From contig NZ_JAVFWN010000005.1 of the NCBI RefSeq assembly GCF_030929495.1, positions 124,001-188,000 of the forward strand: a stretch of DNA of 64,000 nucleotides. Direction: 5' to 3'. This DNA is from Nocardioides sp. LHD-245. Lineage in GTDB: Bacteria > Actinomycetota > Actinomycetes > Propionibacteriales > Nocardioidaceae. Each line of letters starts with the position of its first letter. Positions within the stretch are counted from its first letter, which is position 1. The position numbers were made by a program, and so were the translations under genes. Below, piece by piece: positions 44,272 through 52,394 of the stretch. The notes below the pieces were generated by a model. The model was given only the letters and a program-made list of their open reading frames with translations, had not been told where the DNA came from and ran no database searches.

Positions 44272-45512
44272 TAACCAGGATTGACGATCTTGGCCAGCTC
44301 GAAGTGCATGGGGTCGGTGTAGGCCCAGTCGCCGCCCCAGGCGAAGCCCCACTTCTTGAAGATCGCGACGACGACCCGATCCATCTGGCCGACCGTGCCG
44401 CGCTGGTTGCCGGGCACGTTGAGGTCGAGCGCCAGGCCGAAGGAGTGGTTGGAGAGCTGGGTGGAGCCGGCGATGAAGCGCGGGTAGTAGCAGCCGGCGT
44501 ACTGCCCGGGGTCGATCTTGTCGCCCAGGCCGCTCGTCTGGATCTCGCCGAGGGCCGCCTTGAGCTGCGGCATCATGAACTTGTTGCAGGTGACCGTGCC
44601 GAGGATCGGCACCGCCTCGGTCACGATGTGGGCGCTGACCCAGGCCGGGTCCGGCGCGATCCGGCCGCCGCCGATGGGCGTGTAGCGGAAGACGCCCACG
44701 GCGTCGCTGAACGCACCGACCGGGATCGCCTGCTGGTAGGTGTCCAGGTCGAGTCCCTCCTGCGCGACGATGTCGAGGGCGCTGATGGAGAAGCGGGTCT
44801 CGCCGAAGGTCTTCTCGATCTTCTCCCGCACCACCTTGGGGGACGAGATGCCGGTGTTGATCAGCACCGCATTGCGCTCGGGCAGCCGGAGCTCCTCACC
44901 CCAGCTCTCGTTGACCACCGCGTCGATGCCGTCGACGCCACCGGGTGACCACGAGCCGACGTGGATCTTCTGCTCCTCGACGTCGAGGTAGCCGTTGCCG
45001 TCGATCGGCAGGTCCTGCTGCAACCGGTCGGCGACCGCGATCTCGCCGCCGGCCACGCGGTCCCACTGCGGCTGGAAGGAGGCTGCTTCGGGGCCGGTGA
45101 ACCGGCGGTACTCGCCCGGGTCGACGGCGGCGATGTTGAACACCTTGCTCTCCACCGTGAACTGGCCGTAGGAGAGTCGGGTGTACGCCGCCACGCCCGG
45201 CCGACCGCGCACCGTGACGCCGGTGATAGTGGCGAGGTCCTCGGGCGAGATCGTGTCCTCCGCGACGAGGAGGAGGTCGTCGCCGTACTGCTTGCCGTCG
45301 AACGCGCCCGGCGGATCGACCGCGTGCGCGGGGTCGGCGACGGCGGCGGTCGGGGCGTCGGTCGTGCTGGCCGCAGCCTCGCTGGGATCGGCCGTGGCGT
45401 CCTTCTCGGCACCCTCCTCGGGGGAGCCGCAGGCGGTGAGGGCGAGGAGGGCAGCGGCAGCCGCGAGCCCGACCGTCGGCCGGGCCGTCAGGGCGCGTCG
45501 CACCAACCCCAT
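44271..45512 (-). CDS. Lipoprotein with M15-type D-Ala-D-Ala carboxypeptidase domain
   Basis: A 413-residue lipoprotein. The lipobox LTAC (cysteine near residue 28) follows a twin-arginine-poor signal peptide, then an acidic serine/threonine linker. The C-terminal part has the peptidase M15 zinc signature: SNHSFGLALDLN (His and Asp ligands) and GGDWAYTDPMHFEL (His ligand and Asp). The long middle region (residues 85-290) is unassigned. It probably trims or remodels peptidoglycan at the outer face of the membrane. Confidence 0.85.
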   Translation of the reverse strand: MGLVRRALTARPTVGLAAAAALLALTACGSPEEGAEKDATADPSEAAASTTDAPTAAVADPAHAVDPPGAFDGKQYGDDLLLVAEDTISPEDLATITGVTVRGRPGVAAYTRLSYGQFTVESKVFNIAAVDPGEYRRFTGPEAASFQPQWDRVAGGEIAVADRLQQDLPIDGNGYLDVEEQKIHVGSWSPGGVDGIDAVVNESWGEELRLPERNAVLINTGISSPKVVREKIEKTFGETRFSISALDIVAQEGLDLDTYQQAIPVGAFSDAVGVFRYTPIGGGRIAPDPAWVSAHIVTEAVPILGTVTCNKFMMPQLKAALGEIQTSGLGDKIDPGQYAGCYYPRFIAGSTQLSNHSFGLALDLNVPGNQRGTVGQMDRVVVAIFKKWGFAWGGDWAYTDPMHFELAKIVNPG

Positions 45513-45574
45513 GGTCCCTTCCCTCCGCCGGTCCGACCGGCAGTCCTCCCGAGGCGAGGGTAATACGTCGCCGT

Positions 45575-46267
45575 TCAGCTGCGGTCGGATCCGACGGATC
45601 CGGCCTGCCGCGCGCCACCGGTCGGATCCGACCGCAGGACGTGTTCGGCGATCCAGGCGATGTCGTCGGCGGTGCGCGCCGGGGCGGCCGAGGGCTGCAT
45701 GACATGGCTCAGCACCAGCCGCACCACCATGTCGATGCTCGCGTCGAGCCGGTCGGGAGCCAGCTTGACGTCGTACGCCGCGACGCGGTCGGCGACCACG
45801 AGCTTGGCGCCCTCCAGGAGGTGGTCGGCATGGGTGGTCAGCAGCGGCAGCAGCTCGGTGTCGGCGCCGTGGGTGGCGGACACGACAGCATGCAGCAGCG
45901 CGTTGTCCTCGGCGTACTTGAGCACCCGGCGCGCCGAGTCGCGGATCGCCGCGATCAGGTCGTCGGGATTCTCGTCGAACGAACGGGTCACACCGGCCAG
46001 GAAGCGGTCCAGCTCGCGCAGCACCATCGCCTCGGCGAGGTCGCCCTTGGTGCCGATCTCGTTGTAGACCGTCTGCCGGCTGACGCCGACGTTGTCGGCC
46101 AGCCGCGCCATCGTCACCTTCGCCCACCCCGCGGCGGTGGTGAGCTCCACGGCCGCCTCGATCAGGCGATCGCGCAGGGTCGGGGTGGCCACGCCGGTCA
46201 GCGTAGCCATCCGCTCCACCAGCGCCCGCGATCGATCGGCGAGGAGGGACATCGCGGCCCGACTCAC
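45575..46267 (-). CDS. TetR-family regulator of the alkane operon (AlkX/AlkU-like)
   Basis: A 230-residue TetR protein with helix-turn-helix TMARLADNVGVSRQTVYNEIGTKGDLAEAM (about residues 52-80). GTG at 46267 overlaps the ferredoxin stop (GTGA) and is preferred over ATG 46252. Location as the last gene after alkB, rubredoxin and ferredoxin matches the alkB-rubA-tetR operons of Rhodococcus, Dietzia and Nocardioides, whose TetR protein represses the operon and is relieved by alkane-derived fatty acids. The final 20 codons coincide with a large inverted repeat (45579-45637). Confidence 0.85.
   Translation of the reverse strand: MSRAAMSLLADRSRALVERMATLTGVATPTLRDRLIEAAVELTTAAGWAKVTMARLADNVGVSRQTVYNEIGTKGDLAEAMVLRELDRFLAGVTRSFDENPDDLIAAIRDSARRVLKYAEDNALLHAVVSATHGADTELLPLLTTHADHLLEGAKLVVADRVAAYDVKLAPDRLDASIDMVVRLVLSHVMQPSAAPARTADDIAWIAEHVLRSDPTGGARQAGSVGSDRS
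45579..45637 (-). terminator. Perfect 17-bp inverted repeat inside the 3' end of the tetR gene
   Basis: CTGCGGTCGGATCCGAC at 45579-45595 is repeated exactly in inverse orientation at 45621-45637, with a 25-bp spacer. It begins four bases inside the stop and encodes the last 20 residues of the regulator. Each arm contains the smaller palindrome GTCGGATCCGAC. It may serve as the operon terminator or as a protein-binding site close to the M15 lipoprotein promoter. Confidence 0.65.
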
Positions 46268-46458
46268 CCCTCGAGCGTGAGCGCGAGCACCGGGCACGCC
46301 TGCACGGCGGCGTACACGTGCGCCCGGTCGCTCTCCGGCGGGGTGTCGTCCAGGACGGTGACCTTGTCCTCGTCCTCGTCCACCTCGAAGTAGTCGTTGG
46401 CCATGGCCTCGCACATGCCGAGGCCCTCGCACCTGTCGATGTCGACGGAGATCTTCAC
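46264..46458 (-). CDS. [3Fe-4S] ferredoxin of the alkane operon
   Basis: A 64-residue single-cluster ferredoxin: DRCEGLGMC supplies two cysteines (C10 and C16, with Gly in place of the middle cysteine of a 4Fe ferredoxin) and CP near residue 55 the third, the pattern of P450-associated [3Fe-4S] ferredoxins. GTG start, four bases after the alkB stop. It could donate electrons to the AlkB-rubredoxin fusion or to the P450 encoded upstream. Confidence 0.85.
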   Translation of the reverse strand: MKISVDIDRCEGLGMCEAMANDYFEVDEDEDKVTVLDDTPPESDRAHVYAAVQACPVLALTLEG

Positions 46459-46462
46459 GACG

Positions 46463-47962
46463 CTAGGCTCCGATCTTCTCGGGGTCGAAGGGGACGAAGT
46501 CGATCTTCTCGCGGACACCGCAGTCGGGGCAGCACCACTCGTCGGGGATGTCGGCCCAGGGGGTGCCGGCGGCGAAGCCCTCGTGCTCGTCCCCCGCGGC
46601 GACCTCGTAGACATAGGAGCAGCCGGGGCACTTCGCGGCGAGCACCTCGCCGACGAACCTCTGCGCGAACAGGTCCTCCTTGTGCACGTCGTGCACGGCC
46701 GGCGGCGGGAACCTGCGCAGGTACTTCGCCTCCTTGCCCGGCTTGATGTTCGCCAGGGTGACGTCGCCGTCGAGGTGCTCGACCACCCGGTGGTCCATCA
46801 CCCTGCGCCACAGTGGCGGGAAGAGCGCGATCGTCAGCATGCCGGCGTACCCGGTCGGCAGGGCCGGGGACTCCTTGAAGTCGCGCAGCGTCTGGTAGCG
46901 CCGCGTGGGGTTGGCGTGGTGGTCGCTGTGGCGCTGCAGGTGGTAGAGGAAGATGTTGGTGACGATATTGTTGCTGTTCCAGCTGTGCATCGGCAGGACC
47001 CGCTCGTAGCGCTGCTTCTCACCGACCTTCTGGCGCTTCATGCCGTAGTGCTCGAGGTAGTTGATGATCTCCAGCAGCGAGAAGCCGAACACGATCGTGA
47101 TGAGGGCGTACGGCGCGATGCTCCAGCCGTAGAGCGCGAACATCGCGCCGTAGAGGACCGCGGACATCAGCCAGGCGTTGAGCACGTCGTTGCCGATGCG
47201 GAAGGGGTGCGTCCCCTTGCGGCGGTAGCGCTTGGCCTCGACCTCCCAACCGGACTTCAGCGAGCCGCTGACCGTGCGCGGCCAGAACTCCCAGAAGGAC
47301 TCGCCGAGACGGCTGGACGCGGGGTCCTCGGGCGTGGCGACGCGGACGTGGTGGCCACGGTTGTGCTCGATGTAGAAGTGGCCGTAGAACGTCGGCGCGA
47401 GCGCGATCTTCGACAGCCAGCGCTCGACCTCCTCCTTCTTGTGGCCGAGCTCATGGGCGGTGTTGATCGCGATGCCCTGGACGCCGGCGATGGACACGGC
47501 GAGGAAGACCTTCTCGTACCAGGTCATCGAGACCTCACGCACGAGCGCGGCGCCGAGGTTGTCGCTGACCCAGCTGGCCGCCCCGACCAGGTCGGTGAAC
47601 CAGGCGATCGGGTTGGTGCCGGCGATCAGCGCGAAACCCGCGAAGAGGATGAGGAACTGCAGCGGGATGTACAGGTAGACGACCCAGCGGTAGTACCTGT
47701 CGTTCTCGAGCTGCTCCATCACGTCGTCCGGCGGGTTCGACGGGTCCAGGCCGAAGGCGAGGTCGAGCAGCGGGATGAGGACGTTGACGAGGATCGGCCC
47801 GGCCAGCAGCAGCCACACCCAGTCGGTGTAGAGCCAGGCGACCACCGCCGTGATGCCGAGACCGGGCACCATCAGGCCGAGCAGCCACAGGTACCGCTTC
47901 TTGTCCCTCCACTGCTCGGTGGATCCCTCGGGAACGGTCGCACCGACCGTCGATCCGGTCAT
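46463..47962 (-). CDS. alkB: Alkane 1-monooxygenase fused to rubredoxin (AlkB-Rub)
   Basis: A 499-residue integral membrane di-iron hydroxylase that oxidises the terminal carbon of n-alkanes. About six helices; histidine boxes HELGH (170-174), EHNRGHH (199-205) and LQRHSDHH (342-349) plus NYLEHYG (301-307), all intact. From about residue 428 a rubredoxin domain is fused, with C445-P-G-C448 and C478-P-D-C481 binding one iron. Similar fusions are known in Nocardioides, Dietzia and related genera and shorten electron transfer. It heads an operon with ferredoxin and TetR genes and has a two-site operator upstream. Confidence 0.93.
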   Translation of the reverse strand: MTGSTVGATVPEGSTEQWRDKKRYLWLLGLMVPGLGITAVVAWLYTDWVWLLLAGPILVNVLIPLLDLAFGLDPSNPPDDVMEQLENDRYYRWVVYLYIPLQFLILFAGFALIAGTNPIAWFTDLVGAASWVSDNLGAALVREVSMTWYEKVFLAVSIAGVQGIAINTAHELGHKKEEVERWLSKIALAPTFYGHFYIEHNRGHHVRVATPEDPASSRLGESFWEFWPRTVSGSLKSGWEVEAKRYRRKGTHPFRIGNDVLNAWLMSAVLYGAMFALYGWSIAPYALITIVFGFSLLEIINYLEHYGMKRQKVGEKQRYERVLPMHSWNSNNIVTNIFLYHLQRHSDHHANPTRRYQTLRDFKESPALPTGYAGMLTIALFPPLWRRVMDHRVVEHLDGDVTLANIKPGKEAKYLRRFPPPAVHDVHKEDLFAQRFVGEVLAAKCPGCSYVYEVAAGDEHEGFAAGTPWADIPDEWCCPDCGVREKIDFVPFDPEKIGA

Positions 47963-47995
47963 CTCTTGCCTCCTTGCGCTCGGCAGCACTGCCGC

Positions 47996-48050
47996 TTGAC
48001 AAGAAGGTAGGACTTGTAAAGCCGTTTGACAAGAGCAGTCGGCTTGTAAA
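47996..48050 (-). promoter_or_regulatory. alkB promoter with two tandem operators
   Basis: Two 25-bp inverted repeats of identical design, TTGACAAG-(9 bp)-CTTGTAAA, lie at 47996-48020 and 48026-48050, exactly 30 bp apart. On the minus strand TTGTCA (48032-48027), 17 bp, and TACCTT (48009-48004) form a promoter; the -35 lies in one operator and the -10 in the spacer of the other. The TetR protein encoded at the operon end is the obvious ligand. Confidence 0.8.
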
Positions 48051-48077
48051 GTGGCCGCGGCCACACTTCTGGACCGC

Positions 48078-48121
48078 TTCCCTCGCTTCCTGACCGTTGC
48101 TCAGGCCAGGAAGCGAGGGAA
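48078..48121 (-). terminator. Strong hairpin terminator of the P450 operon
   Basis: TTCCCTCGCTTCCTG at 48078-48092 and its exact complement at 48107-48121 form a 15-bp stem with a 14-base loop that starts one base after the P450 stop codon. It separates the P450 operon from the alkB promoter on the same strand. Confidence 0.8.
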
Positions 48122-49459
48122 TCACCGCTTCAGCGGCGATCCCTGCTTCGTCCGCACCGGCAGTCGCTCGAACCCCCGCAGCACCCGGGTCCCCCGGCGC
48201 TCGGGCCGGCCGGCGACGTGGAGGTCGGGATAGCGCTCGTAGAGCGCCCGCAGCGCGACCGCGGTCTCCAGCCGGGCCAGGCTGGCGCCCAGGCAGAAGT
48301 GCACGCCGGCCGAGAAGGCGACGTGCTGGTCGGCGTTCGGCCGGGTCACGTCGAACGCACCCGGGTCGGCGAAGACCGCCGGGTCGCGGTTGGCACCACC
48401 GAGGTAGAGCAGGATGCCGTGGCCGGGCTCGAACCTCTTGCCCGCCACCTCGGTCTCGCGCAGCGCGATCCGCAGGGTCAGCTGCACCGGCGACTGGTGC
48501 CGCAGCACCTCGTCGACCGCATTGCCCCAGCCGTCCGGGTTCTCCTGCAGCCAGCGCAGCTGGTCGGGATGCCCGTCGAGCATCGCGACCGCGTTGCCGA
48601 TCAGGTTCACGGTCGTCTCGAAGCCGGCGGCCAGGACGAGCAGGCCGACCTGGTGCAGCTCGACCGGGTCGAGGCGGTCCTCGCCCTTGAGCAGGGTCAG
48701 CTGGCTGATCAGGTCGTCGCCGGGGTCGGCGGAGATCCGCTCCACGTGGCCCCGGAACCAGGTGTGCATCTCGCGCAGCGCCCGCTCCGCGCGGCGGAAC
48801 TCGCGCCAGGGGAGGCCGGGGTCGAGGGTCACCGCGGCCGCGTTGCCGAGCTCGAGGAGCCGGCCCCGGTCGTCCTCGGGTACGCCGAGGAGGTCGGCGA
48901 TCACCGTGACGGGCAGCTGGGAGGCGTAACGGTCGATGAGGTCGAAGTCCTCGGCCCCGGCGAGGTCGGCGAGCAGGTCTTCGGCGACGTCGGCGACCCG
49001 GTCGCCCATCCGACCCACCTTGCGGGCGGTGAAGGCGCGGGCGACCTGCTTGCGGTAGCGGGTGTGCAGCGGCGGATCAACCGCCAGCATCGACGGCGGG
49101 TCGACCGGGCCCAGGGTGTCGGGGTCAATCACCTTGTGGTGCAGCCACTGCAGGGGCTTGGGCAGCTCGCCCTGCCCACCGGCGGTGCCGAACGCCTCAC
49201 TGCGCAGCACCTCGTTGCACACCGCGTGGTCGACGCTCGCCGAGATCAGGTCGTTGGCGGCGATCGGGCCCCGGGCACGCAGCTGCTCGTACGCCGGGAA
49301 GGGGTCCACCCGCAGGGCGGGGTCCATCACCATCCGGCTGATCAGGTCGCCCTTGCGGGCACCGCGCTGGATCAGCGCGCGCTGGAGCCCGTGCGCCAGC
49401 ACCCAGGAGGCGAAGGAGCGCGGCAGGTCGACGGCGCGTGCGAGATCAGGCGACCGCAT
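48122..49459 (-). CDS. Cytochrome P450
   Basis: A 445-residue soluble bacterial P450. The heme loop FSAGVHFCLGASLARLE places the thiolate at C389; the K-helix ExxR is in DEVLRHQSPVQ, and the I-helix has AGFETTVN with the proton-relay Thr. It does not show CYP153-specific sequences, so it is probably not an alkane hydroxylase of that family; substrate is unknown. The start overlaps the end of the preceding small gene by 14 bp. Electrons may come from the ferredoxin of the neighbouring operon. Confidence 0.88.
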   Translation of the reverse strand: MRSPDLARAVDLPRSFASWVLAHGLQRALIQRGARKGDLISRMVMDPALRVDPFPAYEQLRARGPIAANDLISASVDHAVCNEVLRSEAFGTAGGQGELPKPLQWLHHKVIDPDTLGPVDPPSMLAVDPPLHTRYRKQVARAFTARKVGRMGDRVADVAEDLLADLAGAEDFDLIDRYASQLPVTVIADLLGVPEDDRGRLLELGNAAAVTLDPGLPWREFRRAERALREMHTWFRGHVERISADPGDDLISQLTLLKGEDRLDPVELHQVGLLVLAAGFETTVNLIGNAVAMLDGHPDQLRWLQENPDGWGNAVDEVLRHQSPVQLTLRIALRETEVAGKRFEPGHGILLYLGGANRDPAVFADPGAFDVTRPNADQHVAFSAGVHFCLGASLARLETAVALRALYERYPDLHVAGRPERRGTRVLRGFERLPVRTKQGSPLKR

Positions 49460-49778
49460 GCGACGTACCCAACCCGTCGGCGGAGCCCGTGTCCAGTGAT
49501 CCGCCGGCCGGCTCGTCCAGCACCCGCAGCACCCCGCGGGCACGCTCGGCCAGCAGGCGGCGCTGCTCCTCCAGCACCCGCTCCGGCAGATGGGTGTCGA
49601 GCTGGGCGCTCACGGCCAGCCGCCAGCGGTAACGGAGCGCGGCCCGCAGACCGTCGCGGTCGCCGAAGATCTCGGCGAGCTCGCCGGTCCAGGGCAGCTC
49701 GGGCCGCTCGGCCCCCCACAGCTCCTGCTCGACGGCCCGCAGCGCCTGCCAACGGCGGTGGGTCTCGGTCCAGGTCAT
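49446..49778 (-). CDS. Hypothetical helical protein, 110 residues, coupled to P450
   Basis: Not recognised. Rich in Leu, Arg and Glu, predicted mainly helical (THRRWQALRAVEQELWG; then LPERVLEEQRRLLAERARGVLRVL). No signal peptide or membrane helix. ATG at 49778 follows GTGAGG with proper spacing. Its 3' end overlaps the P450 start, suggesting coupled translation and perhaps a partner or small regulator of the P450. Confidence 0.7.
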   Translation of the reverse strand: MTWTETHRRWQALRAVEQELWGAERPELPWTGELAEIFGDRDGLRAALRYRWRLAVSAQLDTHLPERVLEEQRRLLAERARGVLRVLDEPAGGSLDTGSADGLGTSHAVA

Positions 49779-49946
49779 CGTCCTCACCGATCTCTCTGTC
49801 GTGGTGCGAGGGATGGTTCGACGGTAGGCGGCCGGGCCGGTGTCCGGCATCGGCCGACGGCAGGACCCGGGTGTCCTACCAGGGGAGGAGACGACGGCCT
49901 CCCGTCGCGGGATGACCCGGCGCGCCGGGCTCCCTACGCTGGGGTC

Positions 49947-51191
49947 ATGCTGCGCTGGCTGCGCGCCGGGATCGAGGCGAACCTCGACCGGCACCAGATC
50001 CTCTACCCGTGGTGGGTGCCGCTGGCCTCCCACCTCGGGCAGGTGGCGTCGCTGCTGGTCGCCCTCGCCCTGCGCGACGCCCTGTGGCCGCTCGACCCGC
50101 TGGTGCTCTGCCTGCCGCTGCTGATCGCGTCTCCGCTCGTCCAGTTCACCACCAACCGCTGGCTGCCGTGGTGGATGGACGTCGCGGGCAGCGTGACCGC
50201 GGCCGCGCTGCTGCTGTCCCGCCCGGTGGACGGCGCCCTCGACCTGGCGCCGGTCCTACTCGCCCTCGCCACGGCCGAGATCACCGCCCGCGACGGGCTG
50301 CGCGAGGGGCTCGCCGTGGCCGGCATCGGGCAGGTCGTGCTCATCGGCGCCGCGCTCGGCCCAGGCCTGACCGGCGCCCCGCTCTACACCGCCGAGCTGC
50401 TGCTGGGCTTCGTCATCGGCGCGATGCTGCTGTGGCAGATGCGCGCCCTGATCGCCGAACGGCGGGCCCGGGAGCAGGCGTGGGAGCGGGCGACGACGGC
50501 CGAGCGGGAGCGGATCGCCCGCGACATCCACGACCTCGTCGCGCACTCCCTCAGTGTCTCGCTGCTCCAGATCACCGGCGCCCGGCACGCCCTGCGCGAC
50601 GTACGCGAGGCGACCGGGCCGGAGGAGACCGCGGAGGCGGTCGCCGAGGTCGACGCCGCACTCGCCGACGCCGAGCAGGTCGGCCGCCGCGCCATGGGCG
50701 ACATCCGGCGGGCCGTGAGCGCCCTGGCCGACGGCACCTCCGATCGCCACGCCCTGCCGAGCGGCGCCGACATCGCCGCCCTGGTGCGGGAGATGGCCGA
50801 CGCCGGCCTCGCCGTGGAGTACGACGAGCAGGGCGATCCCGCCGCGCTGCCGGCCGCCGCCGGGCTCGGCCTCTACCGGATCGCGCAGGAGTCGCTGGCC
50901 AACGTGGTCAAGCACGCCGGCCCCGACGCGCGCGTGCGGGTGCGGTTCTCGGTGACCGGGGCCCGCGCCCGGCTGCGGATCACCAACCCCCTGCCCACCG
51001 GGCGGCCCCGTCCCGACGGACTCGGCTCCGGACTCGCCGGCATGCAGGCGCGGGCGGCCCAGCTCGGCGCCCGGCTCGACACCGGCCCGGCGGACGGCGA
51101 CTGGGTGGTCGACGTACGACTGGGCGGGCCGGTGCGGTCCGGCCTCGAGCTGCCCTGCGGGCACACCCTGTGGAAGGCGGAGACCGCGTGA
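49947..51191 (+). CDS. Sensor histidine kinase, NarL-partner type (HisKA_3)
   Basis: A 414-residue membrane kinase. Four to five N-terminal helices (residues about 25-165) form the input region without an obvious extracytoplasmic domain. The phosphorylated histidine is H195 in ERIARDIHDLVAHSLSV (HisKA_3 DHP helix), and a HATPase domain follows with GLYRIAQESLANVVKHA and GLGSGLAGMQARA. ATG at 49947 follows a TACGCT box by eight bases, so the mRNA may be leaderless. Coupled to the response regulator by GTGA. Signal unknown; intramembrane sensing of envelope or drug stress is typical of this architecture. Confidence 0.88.
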   Translation: MLRWLRAGIEANLDRHQILYPWWVPLASHLGQVASLLVALALRDALWPLDPLVLCLPLLIASPLVQFTTNRWLPWWMDVAGSVTAAALLLSRPVDGALDLAPVLLALATAEITARDGLREGLAVAGIGQVVLIGAALGPGLTGAPLYTAELLLGFVIGAMLLWQMRALIAERRAREQAWERATTAERERIARDIHDLVAHSLSVSLLQITGARHALRDVREATGPEETAEAVAEVDAALADAEQVGRRAMGDIRRAVSALADGTSDRHALPSGADIAALVREMADAGLAVEYDEQGDPAALPAAAGLGLYRIAQESLANVVKHAGPDARVRVRFSVTGARARLRITNPLPTGRPRPDGLGSGLAGMQARAAQLGARLDTGPADGDWVVDVRLGGPVRSGLELPCGHTLWKAETA

Positions 51192-51880
51192 CCATCCCCC
51201 AGACCGACCCCGTGCTGAAGGTGGTCCTCGTCGACGACCAGGAGCTGGTCCGCTCCGGGCTGCGCCGGATCCTGCGCCGGCGCGACGGCTTCGAGATCGT
51301 CGCCGAGTGTGCCGACGGCGGCGAGGTGCCCGCGACCCTCGCCGGCCTCGGGCCGGCGGGCGTCGACGTGATCGTCATGGACCTGCGGATGCGGCGCGTC
51401 GACGGGATCACCGCCACCCGGGCCGTCGTCGATGCCAGCGGCCCGCCGGTGCTCGTGCTCACCACGTTCGACGACGACGAGATGCTGTCGGGCGCGCTGC
51501 GGGCGGGCGCGGCGGGGTTCCTGCTCAAGGACTCCTCGGCCGACGACCTGATCCGTGCGGTCCGCACCGTCGCCCAGGGCGGCAGCTGGCTCGACCCGGC
51601 CGTCACCGGCCGGGTCCTCGACCGGTTCCGGACCTTCGCCCCCGTCCCGGTCGCGGCCGCCCCCGGCGCCGTCGATCCGCTCACCGCCCGCGAGCTCGAG
51701 GTGCTCCGGGCGATGGCCCTGGGCCGCAGCAACGGCGAGATCGCCGCCGAGCTGGTGATCTCCGAGCTGACGGTGAAGAGCCATGTCGGGCGGATCTTCA
51801 CCAAGCTCGGGCTGCGCGACCGCCCGGCCGCGATCGTGTACGCCTATGACCACGGCCTGGTCGCTCCCGGCCGGGCCTAG
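51188..51880 (+). CDS. NarL/LuxR-family response regulator
   Basis: A 230-residue regulator with receiver domain (VVLVDDQELVRSGL; phosphoacceptor D65 in VIVMDLRM; TTFDDDEML; K in FLLKDSS) and a C-terminal LuxR helix-turn-helix (LTARELEVLRAMALGRSNGEIA... then ELTVKSHVGRIFTKLGLRDR). Starts with GTG in the kinase stop. Its stop codon overlaps that of the convergent gene in the sequence CTAG at 51877-51880. Confidence 0.9.
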   Translation: MTIPQTDPVLKVVLVDDQELVRSGLRRILRRRDGFEIVAECADGGEVPATLAGLGPAGVDVIVMDLRMRRVDGITATRAVVDASGPPVLVLTTFDDDEMLSGALRAGAAGFLLKDSSADDLIRAVRTVAQGGSWLDPAVTGRVLDRFRTFAPVPVAAAPGAVDPLTARELEVLRAMALGRSNGEIAAELVISELTVKSHVGRIFTKLGLRDRPAAIVYAYDHGLVAPGRA

Positions 51881-52392
51881 AAGCGGCCGACCGCCTCCCA
51901 GAAGGCGGTGTCGGGCTTCTCCATGATCCGGTAGTCGAAGAACGACCCGTCGGTGAAGGAGATCCGGGCGACGGTCACCCCGCCCTGGGCCTTCTTGCCG
52001 GTGTCGGCGATCGACGCGACCGACGCCCGCGGCACACTCGCGACGTGGTCGGGCGGGGTCGACGTACCGGTCATGCCGAAGTCCCACAGCGACAGGCCGC
52101 GGTCGGAGAGCACCAGCACGTGCAGGTCGGCGGCCCGCGGCAGGTCGCGGGCGACGGTGCCGTCGTCGCCGCCGACGTGGCGCGCCCCGGACACCGCGGT
52201 CGAGGCGGCCTCGACCGCCTTGCCGAGCAGCTTGTTGGGTCCCGAGGCCACGCCGCCGCCGCGCTCGAAGGCGCTGGCGACGACGCGGGCATGACCGATC
52301 ACCTGGTGACCCGGCTCGATCTTCGCGATCTCCTCCGCGATGTCGATGTCGGGGCCGGTGAAGGCGGCCTTGACCTTGTCGAGGAAGCCCAT
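51877..52392 (-). CDS. Hypothetical protein beside flotillin gene, 171 residues
   Basis: Not recognised. No membrane helix; the C-terminal half (DLHVLVLSDRGLSLWDFG, then GVTVARISFTDGSFFDYRIM) has the alternating beta pattern of a PH-like or membrane-trafficking fold. The N-terminus MGFLDKVKAAFTGPDIDIAEEIAKIEPG is amphipathic and could touch the membrane. It follows the flotillin-like gene by two bases on the same strand, so it is probably an accessory of that membrane-domain system. Confidence 0.75.
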   Translation of the reverse strand: MGFLDKVKAAFTGPDIDIAEEIAKIEPGHQVIGHARVVASAFERGGGVASGPNKLLGKAVEAASTAVSGARHVGGDDGTVARDLPRAADLHVLVLSDRGLSLWDFGMTGTSTPPDHVASVPRASVASIADTGKKAQGGVTVARISFTDGSFFDYRIMEKPDTAFWEAVGRF

Positions 52393-52394
52393 GC

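Noticed and set aside
48122..49459. CYP153 alkane hydroxylase, because of the neighbouring alkB operon.
   Set aside because: The heme loop and I-helix do not show the CYP153 pattern, and a strong terminator separates the operons.
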